This document shows, piece by piece, positions 1-10,793 of a stretch of 64,000 bases of DNA. Positions within the stretch are counted from its first letter, which is position 1; every line of letters begins with the position of its first letter. Made by a program: the position numbers and the translations under genes. A model generated the notes under the pieces. That model ran no database searches and was not told the DNA's origin. It worked only from the letters and a program-made list of their open reading frames with translations. This stretch comes from Arachis hypogaea. Taxonomy: Eukaryota > Streptophyta > Magnoliopsida > Fabales > Fabaceae. The stretch lies in NCBI RefSeq assembly GCF_003086295.3, contig NC_092038.1, forward strand, positions 102,455,837 to 102,519,836, written 5' to 3'.

Positions 1-157
1 AATACCTGAAATCACAGAAAAACACACAAACTCATAGTAAAGTCCAGAAAAGTGAATTTTAACTAAAAACTAATAAAAATATACTAAAAACTAACTAGAT
101 CATACTAAAAACATACTATAAACAATGCCAAAAAGCGTATAAATTATCCGCTCATCA
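1..157 (-). mobile_element. Start of a TGATGAGC-type LTR, cut by the window edge
   Basis: Read on the minus strand, this begins TGATGAGCGGATAA at 157 and matches for its whole length the starts of the LTRs at 36108 and 53920 (plus strand). The coding sequence of the surrounding integrase stops abruptly at 158, so this is the 5' LTR edge of an element inserted there, oriented minus and lying mostly outside the window. The target duplication should be CTTCC (158-162), but the other end is not visible. Confidence 0.8.
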
Positions 158-786
158 CTTCCTCATCTAAGACACAATGTCGGATCATTCCACATGAGCA
201 TCTCTTAAAGAGGTAAGGTTTGTCCCACAAGTAGTATTTAACATCATGCCTTCTAGCTTGTGGTTTAGTGTACTCCTTGGGGATGAATCTCACGGCCTTG
301 TAGAGTGTGATGTCTGCAAACCATGGAACCCTCTGAATCATGAATAGTTGCTCATCCGGGAAGGTCTCAGTCACAATAGTGGGGGGTGACGTTCCTTCTT
401 CAAGTTCAATCCAGGATAGATGATCAGCTACTTGATTTTCTGATCCTTTCCTGTCTTTAATCTCAATGTCAAACTCCTGAAGAAGTAGCACCCACCTGTT
501 CAATCTTGGTTTAGAGTCCTGCTTGGTTACAAGGTACTTAATAGCAGCATGGTCAGTATAAACAATAACCTTGTAACCAATTAAGTAGGATCTAAATTTA
601 TCAATTGCATAGATAACAACTAGGTATTCCATTTCTGTAGTGGTGTAATTCTTTTGCGCGTCATTTAAAACATGACTAGCATAGTAAATGACGTACATAA
701 GTTTATCTTGCCTCTGTCCCTAAGACAACCCCTATAGCATAATCACTGGCATCACACATTAGCTCAAATGGAAATTCCCAGTTGGG
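158..786 (-). pseudogene. RNase H and start of integrase of the outer element
   Basis: The translation shows RNase H motifs in order: CDASDYAIG (about 740-765), [19 protein letters not shown] and VADHLS, followed by the spacer that leads into the integrase zinc-binding domain. A stop lies near 703 between the first two motifs. The reading frame then runs into the inserted LTR at 157. Upstream it continues across the copy 1 insertion to the RT at 8747, so one coding segment has been split. It would act in the nucleus and in virus-like particles during reverse transcription and integration if intact. Fragment only. Confidence 0.85.
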
Positions 787-790
787 AGGG

Positions 791-2350
791 TGATGATTGG
801 ATTTTTGATGGTATAGAATTTCACAAATGAATTCTCGTTGCAAGTATAGTTTCCAAACCAATCAAAAATCCTTTCATACAAAAGATTGTTTGTCACAAGT
901 AACAAACCCCTAATTTTATAAACCGAAGTATTCAAACCTCGGGTCGTTCTCCCTAGGAATTACAATAAAGTGTCTTGTTATTGGTTGTGATGTGTTTTGG
1001 GGTTTTGGATAAGAAGCATGAAAAGTAAATGGCAATGAAAATAAACTAACAACTATAAAAGGCTCTTGGCAAGGTATGAAAATTAGAAGTCCTATCCTAG
1101 TTATCCTTCTCAATTGTGATGAGAATTGTTCATTGCTACCACTTAGTTGACCCTTACTAAATAAAGGAAAGTCAAGTGGATGAATTGACTTGAGCCACAA
1201 GTCCTAGCCAACTCCCAAGGAAGGACTAGCTTTAGTGCACTCCAAACCAATTAGCAATCTCTCCAATTACCAATCAACAAAGGAATTAGATAACTCAAGT
1301 GTCACTAATTACTCTACCTAGGCCAAGAGGAACAAAATCTATACTATATCTAGAAGAGGCATTTCAACAAACACATAAAAGGCAATAAAAGTAAACAACA
1401 TAAATTGCAAGAATTAAAGAGAGATCTAACTACAAAGGCAAAAGATCAACAATAGAAAAGCAAATAAGAACAATTATTATGAATTACCTCTTATTGAATT
1501 GAAAGAAAATGGAAGGAACAATAGTAGATCTACAACAAAATATAAGAACAACATAAAGGAAATTGCAATAAAAGAATGGAAGAAGAATGAATGTAACTAC
1601 AATGAATTGAAAGGTAGAAGTAGAAGAAGATGAATTAAAATCTAGATCTAAGAACTAAACCTAATCCTAATCGTAATCCTAGAGAGAAGTGAGAGCTTCT
1701 CTCTCTAGAAACTACTTCTAGAACTAAACTATGACTAATGGTCAAAAAGTATGAAAAGTATATTGATTCCCCTTCAATACTTGACTTAAATAGCATCAAA
1801 AATGAGTTGGATTGGGCCCACAAGGCTCCTAAAACCGCTGGGGACGATTTCATTAAAGTGGGCCACGGACAGAATCGGCGCGCGCACGCAAAGTGCGCGT
1901 GCGCGCCCCTGAACGCGAAGCAACATATGGCAAAATTTATATCATTTCGAAGTCCCGGATGTTAGCTTTCCAACCCAACTGGAACCGCATCATTTGAACC
2001 TCTGTAGCTCAAGTTATGGTCAATTAAGTGCGAAGAGGTCAGACTTGACAGCTTTCTGGTTCTTTCATTTCTTCATGAGTTCTCCAACTTTCATGCTTTC
2101 TTTCTTCATTCCCTTGATCCAATCTTTGCCTCCTAAACCTTAAATCACTTGACAAACATATCAAGACATCTAATGGAATCAAGGTGAATTAAATTTATTT
2201 ATTTTAAGATCTAAAAAGCATGTTTTCACTCTTAAGCACAATTAAAGGAGAATATACAAAACCATGCTATTTCATTGAGTAAATGTGGGTAAAAGGTGAT
2301 AAAATCCCCTAAAATCAATACAAGATAAACCCTACAAATGGGGTTTATCA
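791..2350 (-). repeat. 3' LTR of copy 1 (1560 bp)
   Basis: Paired with 7183-8741. On the minus strand it begins TGATAAACCCC and ends CCAATCATCA. It contains a CpG-rich patch (about 1878-1918), a TATA-like box CTATTTAAG (1785-1793) and a perfect 9-bp hairpin (1681-1704) about 89 nt downstream of the TATA box. Confidence 0.93.
1681..1704 (-). promoter_or_regulatory. Hairpin downstream of the LTR TATA box (copy 1, 3' LTR)
   Basis: Arms AGAGAGAAG (1681-1689) and CTTCTCTCT (1696-1704) pair perfectly around a 6-nt loop. The same hairpin occurs at 8073-8096, 17452-17475 and 23682-23705. Copy 3 has a shorter version with a changed but still paired stem (39553-39572), and the plus-strand LTR has an 11-bp version at 51847-51880. 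With transcription starting about 30 nt after the TATA box it would lie near the 5' end of the RNA, in R. Confidence 0.6.
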
Positions 2351-2366
2351 ACCTCCCCACACTTAA
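2351..2366 (-). other. 3' polypurine tract of copy 1
   Basis: TTAAGTGTGGGGAGGT on the minus strand directly abuts the 3' LTR. It is the expected primer for plus-strand DNA synthesis. An identical 16-mer occurs again inside the element at 3854-3869. Confidence 0.9.
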
Positions 2367-3853
2367 ACCAAGCATGTCCTCATGCTTAAACCAAGAATGA
2401 AGTAAAGGGTATGGCATTTATTCAATGGAACTAACTAAATGCAATCTACCTATATGCAACTATCTAAATGAATGCAATTGCTTGGTCAAAATAAATCAAT
2501 TCCCAAGAAGCATATGTGCACAAGGGCTAAGGACTACCAAGTCTACTCCACAATTGAATTGAGCTATTATATATTTTTACAAACTTGCATGAAAGGAGAT
2601 GATCATGGGTGGAAACATGTAATTGAGCATCAAACCCTCACTGGTAGTGTTTGCACTCTATTCGCTCAAGTGTTTAGGGTCGATTCTCTCAATTCTCCCC
2701 TAATCATGCTTTCCAAGATTTGTTCTTCTTCTAACAATCAACATATATTTCATGCATGCATACAAGTATCATGAGGTCTTTTCTTTGGTTGTAATGGGGC
2801 TAGGGTCAAGGTAGGATGCATATATGGTTAAGTGAGCTTGAAATTTGAATCTTTGACAAGCTTAAACTTTCCCACCTAACCTATGACATCCTATACAATT
2901 AAGTTCTAACCTAACTACCCATTTTTCACTTTTTCACATACTCATGTATCCCTTTTCATTTCACAACACATATGCATTGAGTTTTATTGGACCTTGCTTT
3001 GGGGCATTTTGTCCCCTTTTTATTACTTTCTTTTTCTTCTTTTTCTTTCTTTTTCTATTTTTTTCTTTTTCTTTTCCATATTATTTTTCTTTTTTTTCTT
3101 TTCTTTTTTCTCATTTTTTTCTTTCTTTATACAAGAGCATCAATGCATAAGGTCTATACATTTGATCAATACATGAGCATGTACCCAATTCCCAATATTT
3201 TCAATAAAAATACAAAATTACCCTTTTATTCACCCAATGTCCCAAGGTTCCCACACTTGAATGATACTCACACACTCTAGCCTAAGCTAATCAAAGATCC
3301 AAATAAGGACATTTATTGTTTTTCGCTTTAAGGCTTGTAATGTGCTAAAATTAAGAACAAGTGGGTTAATCGTAGGCTCAAATTTGCTAACAAAGGAATA
3401 TAAAAGGTAAGGCTATTTGGGTAAGTGAGTTAAATGAAATGATGGCCTCAATCATATAAATGCATGAATACACAAAATAATGGACATAAAGAATCAAACA
3501 AATCAAAGATTACAATTATAGAAAGAGAATAATGCACACAAGAAGGAAAATAAGTGGTTATAAGATGTAACCACACCATTAGGCTCAAATCTCACTTGCT
3601 TGTGTTCTTAGCTCAAAAACATGATCCATGAGATATATAATTCAAGCAAGTTTAATGAAAAGTTTTCACTCAAATCAATTGAGGTGCCCTATAGATAGAA
3701 ATCTTGAAAATTTTCATTATTTTGACTAAGCTTATTGTGTATACATATGCAAAAATTAAGAGAATGCAAGTAAAAATCCTAAAAAACCTAAAATGAAATG
3801 CAAAAGTGTTGGGATTAGAATTTTGTCACCCACAATCGCCGAACGGTCGGACG

Positions 3854-3869
3854 ACCTCCCCACACTTAA
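3854..3869 (-). other. Internal copy of the polypurine tract, copy 1
   Basis: The 16-mer TTAAGTGTGGGGAGGT on the minus strand is identical to the 3' tract at 2351-2366. Its position about 1.5 kb upstream of the 3' LTR is kept in copy 2 (19528-19543), copy 3 (41664-41679, one change) and the plus-strand tail (47725-47740). A 7-bp hairpin, TGCACCG-TCCT-CGGTGCA, lies just upstream at 3875-3892. Confidence 0.75.
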
Positions 3870-4825
3870 AAGTTTGCACCGTCCTCGGTGCACTCAGAGA
3901 TGAGCAAGGGGGTACGGCGACTCTCCGGAGTGCTACGTGTTCTTAGTCTTGCTTCCGTTATTGCTTGTGGTGCATTGTTCATGAAAAACAAAAATATAAC
4001 ACCATAAGATGAGAAGATATAAAAGCAAGGAAGCATACATTGTTGGAATGAGGTAAATCACTAGAATTGAGTGAGTGAATTAGTGTGACATTAAGAAATA
4101 TTAGGTGTGTGAATTCTAAATTGTGCGGTTTAGAACACACATTAGCATAAAGTTATGTCACAAAAGAAGCATGCACTTTACTCATTCTAGTATGCTTGAG
4201 ATGCTTTAAGTAAACTTGTAAGGTAAAACAAGCATTAAAGAAGCATGAAAGCACGCTAGCTAAGCCTATAGATGCATATGTTCATGAAATACCATGCATT
4301 AAGGTAAATGCACATCATCATCCATCATCAAGAGGTTGCCTAATCACAAATTAAGGCTCAAATCACATGGTGGCCAAATCATGTAATTCAAGAAGAGTTA
4401 CAAGCTCGAAGGCAATTTTCATCACTTGGTGTTTTTCAAAAGGTAAGCATGAAAAACTCAAAACCAAGTAGTAAAGTATAACCTCAATCATAGAATCCAA
4501 TAAAGATTATCTAAAAACATTAATGCTAAATTAGCATTTAGGCAATAAGGGGGAAGCAATACATAGTAAACAAAGTCAATAATCCAACACTTATGATGAA
4601 AAGAGAGAAAATAAAATGAAAACAAAACTAAGACTAACTAATCAACTAACTAACTAATTAATTAACTAACTAGCTAATTAACTAACTAACTAACTAACAA
4701 CTAACTAAAATAAATGGTTATCGATGGTGTTTGGAAGTGTTGGATGAGGGGTAGGAGGAGGGGAGAAGAAAGGAGAAGGAAAAGAAATGAAAAGAGGAGA
4801 AGAAAAGAAATGGATGGAAGAAAGG

Positions 4826-5081
4826 GCATCCACGCGCACGCACGCATGACGCGCGCGCGTCGATGGCTTATTTCGAGAGTGGCGCATACGCGTCATGTGC
4901 GCGAGCGCGCAAATAGGTTTGTGCCTCAGGCCCAATGTCCGCACAGTGCAGGCCTAACTCTCGGGTCAAGGTATGGAAGGTGGAACTTCTCAATCCACGC
5001 ATACGCGTGCATGGCGCGCTCGCGTGGATGGTCCAAAACGCTTGATGCATGCGTACACACGCAGTGCGCGTATGCGTGGAT
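4826..5081. repeat. CpG-rich degenerate repeat island, copy 1
   Basis: A run of short, partly palindromic motifs such as ACGCGTGCATGGCGCG and GCGTGGATGG, packed with CpG in an otherwise AT-rich element. Equivalent islands lie at 20471-20726, 42421-42972 and 62434-62925, each next to the post-ORF hairpins. Shorter versions occur within the LTRs. Confidence 0.7.
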
Positions 5082-5285
5082 GGTGCTCTGTTTTTTTTTT
5101 CAAAAATTTTTGCTATGTTTTTGCACCAATCCAAGCATTCCAAACCTCCAAACTGCTACCAAAATACCATAAAACCTTATTTAACATACTAAACTACCAA
5201 TTAAACTCAACTAACTAAACAAAATATGAAATTAGACTAATTCTACCAAATATTTACAAAAGAGAAAATGAAAAGATTTTACCAT

Positions 5286-5335
5286 GGTAGGGTATCTCCC
5301 ACCTAGCACTTTTATTTATTGTCCTTAAGTTGGAC
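5286..5335 (-). promoter_or_regulatory. Post-ORF hairpin pair, copy 1
   Basis: On the minus strand, GTCC-AACTTAA-GGAC (5321-5335) is followed by GGTGGG-AGATAC-CCTACC (5286-5303). The second stem has one G-U pair where the other copies have G-C. Both hairpins also occur at 20910-20960, 43117-43167 and 62268-62318. Confidence 0.65.
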
Positions 5336-5351
5336 TTATGGGGAGCTTCTC

Positions 5352-7013
5352 TCAAGGTGGCTTGTGCTTGTACTCATCTTGGAACTTCCACCAATGCTTG
5401 GACTTCCAATAAGCTCTATCATTCAAGATTAATATCTCCAAGCTTTGATGGAGTTCTTCACAAACCATGGGCTCCCAATGTTGATCCTCATGTGTTCCCG
5501 GATCCCATATTTTGTCTTCACACCCATCTCCAAGTTGATTATCATCAATCCATGTGGGTGGTGAGCAAGGTGAATTCTCAACAAAGTGACCAAACATCCT
5601 TCTAGACCCATGTACTCTAGTTATACACCAACCTTTGCTATCAAGCTTTGGACATGTGACCATAATGAACCTAGAATGATGCTTCCAACCACTAACCATC
5701 TCCTTTTTACTCTTAAAGCCACTAATTTTTCTAAGTTGACCATCCGTCTCAAGCAAACCATATTCAAGGGGAATAACAAAGCTTAAGTATAAGGAATTTA
5801 CCCACTTGAATGAGAAAATGGATGGTGGTGGCTTGGGGAGAGGTATCTCCAATGTGCTTGCAAGCTCTACTCCCTTGTTTGCTTCTTTGTCAATCTCCAC
5901 CTCTTCATAAACTTCTTCATTCTCAATCCTTTGTTCATCAACTTCATCTAACTCTTCTCCATCACTCAAGTCATAAATGGGAGGTTGAGAGAAATCTACC
6001 TCCACATCACTTTTAAATTCACTGGGAGAAGGTTCTTCAAATTCAAAGGATTCTTTACCAAGAAGATTGGATGCATGATCTTCATCACCAAGGGAACTCA
6101 ATTCTTGCTTCACTCCTTCCAAGTCTTCATTCAAAAGTTGCCTTGGAGGTTGTGCACTCTCCTCCTCAACATCAAATTCACTCTTCTCGGAAGGATTTTT
6201 TATGATTTTAGCTTCCCAAGGAGGTTCCGCATCTCCTAAGTCTTCAACCACTTCTTCCTTTTCTTCAATAATCATAGGCTTCTCCAATTGTTCTAATACA
6301 AAGTGGCATTCCTCATTTTCCACCGGAGTTTCCAATCTCTCCTTCATGTTATGCTCTTTAATTGATTCTCCACATGTGACCATGGGAGTGCTTTGAGTGC
6401 TCAAGCATTGGGAGGTTAAAATGCTTACTACCTTGGTCAAGGTAGCCATAAATTCTAGTGTCTCCCTTTGCATTTCTCCTTGCCCTTGAAGTATAAGGCT
6501 AAGGATTTCATCCATTAAGGATTGGGGTGGATAAGAGGGTTCATTGTCTTGGAGAAAGGGTTCATTATAAGAAGGTGGTTCTTCTTGGTAAGGTGGTGGT
6601 GTGTATTGAGGTGGTTCTTGGGAGTAGTAATCTTAGAATTGTGGTTCCATGTATGGCTCATATGGTTCAAAAGGAGGTTGGCATGGTGGGTAAGGATCAT
6701 GGTCATATGGAGGTGTTTGTTGAAAATAGGCTTGTGAGTGTGGTTGAGGTTCATGTTGAGGATATGACTCATAGGCATATGGTGGTGGTTCTTGAAAATC
6801 ACAAGGAGATTCACCATAGCCATTGGATTGATATGCATCAAAAAATGGCTCTTCTTCATAGTGCATTGGTGGGGGTTGTTGCCATGAAGATTGATCATAT
6901 GCACATTGCTCCTCCCACCTTTGATTGTCCCATCCTTGATACATATCCTCATTGAAGCTCTCATCACCTACAACATAATTGTAATCACACTCGTAGCCAA
7001 AATGAGAATTCAT
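5352..7013 (-). pseudogene. Unfamiliar 553-codon ORF of copy 1, one nonsense mutation
   Basis: I do not recognise this protein as any known family. The start ATG is at 7013, about 150 nt downstream of the primer site. Residues 1 to about 190 are rich in Tyr, Pro, Gln and His; about 200-390 is acidic (Glu/Asp runs); the last 150 residues form a compact-looking region rich in Trp, Cys and Gly with the block EYGLLETDGQLR and later WDPGTHEDQHWE. One stop (6633-6635) breaks the frame where copy 2 has CAA, a C-to-T change. The same frame is open on both sides and no frameshift is seen. It occupies the place of gag-pol. It is possibly an RNA- or particle-binding factor, but that is a guess. Confidence 0.75.
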
Positions 7014-7162
7014 GGTAGCAAGAGAAAATAAGAAACAAAAACTAATAAGAAATAATGAAACAAAATACTAAGACTAGCAAAAACTAACAAGCAATCTAAA
7101 AAGCAAGCTATTCACAATATTCACATATATACAATAACCAATAACATAACACCATTGCAACT

Positions 7163-7179
7163 CCCCGGCAACGGCGCCA
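7163..7179 (-). other. tRNA-Asp primer-binding site, copy 1
   Basis: TGGCGCCGTTGCCGGGG on the minus strand, three bases inside the 5' LTR, is the exact complement of the 3' end of plant tRNA-Asp(GUC) as I know it. It is a primer site, not a tRNA gene. Confidence 0.9.
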
Positions 7180-7182
7180 TTT

Positions 7183-8741
7183 TGATGATTGGATTTTTGA
7201 TGGTATAGAATTTCACAAATGAATTCTCGTTGCAAGTATAGTTTCCAAACCAATCAAAAATCCTTTCATACAAAAGATTGTTTGTCACAAGTAACAAACC
7301 CCTAATTTTATAAACCGAAGTATTCAAACCTCGGGTCGTTCTCCCTAGGAATTACAATAAAGTGTCTTGTTATTGGTTGTGATGTGTTTTGGGGTTTTGG
7401 ATAAGAAGCATGAAAAGTAAATGGCAATGAAAATAAACTAACAACTATAAAAGGCTCTTGGCAAGGTATGAAAATTAGAAGTCCTATCCTAGTTATCCTT
7501 CTCAATTGTGATGAGAATTGTTCATTGCTACCACTTAGTTGACCCTTACTAAATAAAGGAAAGTCAAGTGGATGAATTGACTTGAGCCACAAGTCCTAGC
7601 CAACTCCCAAGGAAGGACTAGCTTTAGTGCACTCCAAACCAATTAGCAATCTCTCCAATTACCAATCAACAAAGGAATTAGATAACTCAAGTGTCACTAA
7701 TTACTCTACCTAGGCCAAGAGGAACAAATTCTATACTATATCTAGAAGAGGCATTTCAACAAACACATAAAAGGCAATAAAAGTAAACAACATAAATTGC
7801 AAGAATTAAAGAGAGATCTAACTACAAAGGCAAGAGATCAACAATAGAAAAGCAAATAAGAACAATTATTATGAATTACCTCTTATTGAATTGAAAGAAA
7901 ATGGAAGGAACAATAGTAGATCTACAACAAAATATAAGAACAACATAAAGGAAATTGCAATAAAAGAATGGAAGAAGAATGAATGTAACTACAATGAATT
8001 GAAAGGTAGAAGTAGAAGAAGATGAATTAAAATCTAGATCTAAGAACTAAACCTAATCCTAATCCTAATCCTAGAGAGAAGTGAGAGCTTCTCTCTCTAG
8101 AAACTACTTCTAGAACTAAACTATGACTAATGGTCAAAAAGTATGAAAAGTATATTGATTCCCCTTCAATACTTGATTTAAATAGCATCAGAAATGTCTT
8201 GGATTGGGCCCACAAGGCTCCTAAAACCGCTGGGGACGATTTCATTAAAATGGGCCACGGACAGAATCGGTGCACGCGCAAAGTGCGCGTGCGCGCCCCT
8301 GAACGCGAAGCAACATATGGCAAAATTTATATCATTTCGAAGCCCCGGATGTTAGCTTTCCAACCCAACTGAAACCGCATCATTTGGACCTCTGTAGCTC
8401 AGGTTATGGTCAATTAAGTGCGAAGAGGTCAGGGTTGGCAGCTTTCCGGTTCTTTCATTTCTTCATGAGTTCTCCAACTTTTCATGCTTTCTTTCTTCAT
8501 TCCCTTGATCCAATCTTTGCCTCCTAAACCTTAAATCACTTGACAAATATATCAAGGCATCTAATGGAATCAAGGTGAATTAAATTTATTTATTTTAAGA
8601 TCTAAAAAGCATGTTTTCACTCTTAAGCACAATTAAAGGAGAATATACAAAACCATGCTATTTCATTGAGTAAATGTGGGTAAAAGGTGATAAAATCCCC
8701 TAAAATCAATACAAGATAAACCCTACAAATGGGGTTTATCA
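7183..8741 (-). repeat. 5' LTR of copy 1 (1559 bp)
   Basis: Paired with 791-2350. A TATA-like box (about 8176-8185) and the 9-bp hairpin (8073-8096) are present. Differences from the 3' LTR include several substitutions clustered around the CpG-rich patch (about 8265-8310). Confidence 0.93.
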
Positions 8742-8746
8742 GAGGG

Positions 8747-9780
8747 GCTATGATGGGTGTAGAGACAAGCTTTGCTTTTAGAGTTTCAAAGGCATGCAAG
8801 CAATCATTGTCAAAAACAAAAGGAGTGTTAGCAACCAAAAGGTTGCTCATAGGTTTAGCAATCTTAGAAAAATCCCTTATAAACCTTCTGTAAAACCATG
8901 CATGTCCTAAGAAACTCCTTATTACCTTAACATTATTAGGTGGTGGTAATTTTTCAATCACCTCCACTTTAACTTTATCAACCTCTATTCCTTTGTTTGA
9001 AATCTAGTGACCAAGAACAATACCTTCAGTTACCATAAAGTGGCATTTTCCTAGTTTAAAACAAGGTTTGTTTCTTGACACTATTTCAAAACTAAGGCTA
9101 GATGCTTAAGGCACAAATTAAAAGAATTACCAAAAACAGAAAAGTCATCCATAAATACCTCAATGAACTTTTCAACCATATCTGAGAAAATAGAGAGCAT
9201 ACACCTCTAAAAAGTTATTGGGGCATTACAGAGTCCAAACGGTATCTTCCGATAAGCAAATACTCCAAAAGGACATGTGACTATTGTCTTTTCCTAATCT
9301 TGAGGGTCTACAACGATCTGATTATAGCTAGAGTATCCGTCTAGAAAATAGTAGAAGGCATGGCTGGCTAACCTCTCAAGCATATGATCAATGAAAGGTA
9401 GGAGGGAAGTGATCCTTCCTTGTAGCAGTATTGAGCCTCCTATAGTTAATACACATGCGGCACCCTGTAACAGTTCTTGTGGGAATAAGCTCATTTTTTC
9501 ATTCTGTATCATTGTCATCCCTTCTTTCTTGGGAACTACATGTACAAGACTTACCCATGGACTATCAAAGATAAGGTAAATGATCCCGGTTTCCTAGAGC
9601 TTTATCACTTCTTTCTGGACCACCTCTTTCATGGTTAGATTCAGTTGCCTCTGTGGTTGCACAATTGGTTTATCGTCATCCTCAATTAAGATCTTGTGCA
9701 TACACTTGGTTGGACTAATCCCTTTTAAATTACTAATGGTCCATCCAAGAGCCGTTTTATGACTCTTGAGTACTTGAAGT
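8747..9780 (-). pseudogene. Reverse transcriptase remnant of the outer element
   Basis: Recognisable RT blocks in order: PFIDHMLERL and FLDGYSSYNQI (9294-9518), CPFGVFAYRK and FGLCNAP (about 9200-9290), the active-site block FMDD (9144-9155) and FLGHAWFYRRFIRDFSK with the thumb region (8747-8967). A stop replaces an expected Gln after NAPITF, and frames change, so it is not functional, although FMDD itself is intact. The 5' part below 8747 continues at 790, across copy 1. Confidence 0.85.
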
Positions 9781-9797
9781 AACGCCTCCTCTTCCTC

Positions 9798-10717
9798 CTA
9801 TCTCAGAGAGGAACTTATGATCACCGGATAGGTGTCTTTGTCTCCCAAGAATGCACACTCCAAGGACGGAGGTAAGGGCTTCAACTCAAGCTTCGGGGGC
9901 CCTTCCTCAGTGTGAGGCGTGTGAGACTTCTCCCTCTGAGGTGGTGACTCATCAATCTCAAGCAAATTATCTTCAAAGGGGGGTTCCAGGACATCTTCAA
10001 GCTTTTCAGCTTCAAATATCTCTTCAATTAGAGGTTCAATTATAATAATTCTCATAAACCCCTCAAAATCAATAGGGTGTCACAAGACTTCTAACACATT
10101 GAGAATAATTTCCTCTTCATTGACCCTTAGAGTCAATTCACCCTTTTGAACATTATTAAGGGCTCTTCATGTGGCTAAAAGGGTCTCCCAAGAATAATAT
10201 AGGCATTTTTGTCCTCTTCCATTTCCAATATCACAAAATCAACAGGAAAGGTAAAGGGTCCTACTTTCACAAGAAGATTCTCAACAACTCTAAGAGGATA
10301 CTTATCAGAACGGTCGGCAGGTTGAAGAGTAATATGGGTAGGTTTTACCTCATCAATTTGGAGCATTTTCATAAATGAAATAGGCATGAGGTTGATGCTA
10401 GCTCCGCGATCACACAGGGCTTTCTGAATAGTGGTGTCTCCATTGGTACAGGGAATTAGAATGCTCCCAGGATCTTGCAGCTTTTCTGGGAGATTTTTCT
10501 GGATGATTGCACTGCATTCCTTAGTCAATACCACTGTCTCAATCTCTTTCCAATCCCTCTTGTTACTCAACAACTCCTTGATAAACTTGGCATAAAGAGG
10601 TATTTGCTCAAGGGCCTCTGCAAAGGAAATGTTGATCTCAAACTTCCTAAAGACTTCCAAAAATTTGGAGAATTGCTTATTCTTGGATGCCTTCTGAAGT
10701 CTCTGGGGGTATGGCAT
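9798..10717 (-). pseudogene. Aspartic protease region of the outer element
   Basis: The segment at 10175-10717 carries the retroviral-type protease signature around CDRGASINLMP (near 10390-10415) and the later ILGRPF, with the leader QIPLYAKFIKELL that precedes protease in Athila polyproteins. The usual D-L/S/T-G-A motif here reads D-R-G-A. 9798-10055 is the linker between protease and RT. It would process the gag-pol polyprotein. Frame breaks separate it from gag and RT. Confidence 0.8.
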
Positions 10718-10793
10718 TTTGGCCTTGTACTCTGGAGCCTTGGGTAGAGCAGAATGTGTATCAAGAGTGATTAAAAAAGGGTTATCTGGATCC

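Larger units (their letters stand above)
2367..5285 (-). other. Non-coding 3' tail of copy 1
   Basis: About 2.9 kb with no credible coding sequence between the ORF and the 3' polypurine tract. It holds a purine-rich tract on the minus strand (T/C-rich at about 3010-3130), the internal polypurine copy (3854-3869) with a neighbouring hairpin, a CTAA-type simple repeat (about 4632-4708) and a CpG-rich island (about 4826-5081). Copy 2 and copy 3 have the same order of parts, and 47260-51257 matches the tail on the plus strand. Short ORFs here translate the T-rich tract or the CpG repeats and are not genes. Confidence 0.8.
791..8741 (-). mobile_element. Non-autonomous LTR retrotransposon, copy 1
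   Basis: A complete element of 7951 bp with LTRs 791-2350 and 7183-8741 that start TG and end CA, flanked by the 5-bp duplication GAGGG (786-790 and 8742-8746). It sits inside the RT-RNase H region of the outer element; joining the flanks restores a continuous domain order. Inside are a tRNA-Asp primer site, one long ORF (5352-7013) and about 2.9 kb of non-coding tail ending in a polypurine tract. It has no gag, protease, RT or integrase, so it depends on an autonomous partner. By eye the two LTRs differ at roughly twenty places, so it is clearly older than copy 2. Confidence 0.92.

Noticed and set aside
916..1200. 94-residue ORF present twice (916-1200 and 7308-7592)
   Set aside because: It lies inside the LTR and is identical only because LTR copies are; copy 2 does not keep it.
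2944..3280. Overlapping Phe-rich ORFs
   Set aside because: They are translations of the T/C-rich tract in the element tail; equivalents occur at 18671-18958 and 40786-40989 without conserved sequence.
4620..4712. Possible satellite or CRISPR-like array
   Set aside because: Simple CTAA microsatellite without spacers; no CRISPR-like structure exists anywhere in the window.
5586..6967. ORFs opposite or out of frame to the 553-codon ORF (for example 6515-6967 and 6527-6955)
   Set aside because: Shadows of the repetitive Pro/Tyr codons; the sense frame alone shows protein-like conservation across copies.
7163..7179. tRNA-Asp-like sequence (also 12683, 22773, 37629, 45319, 56631)
   Set aside because: Only the 17-18 nt complementary to the tRNA 3' end are present, beside LTRs. 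They are primer sites, not tRNA genes.
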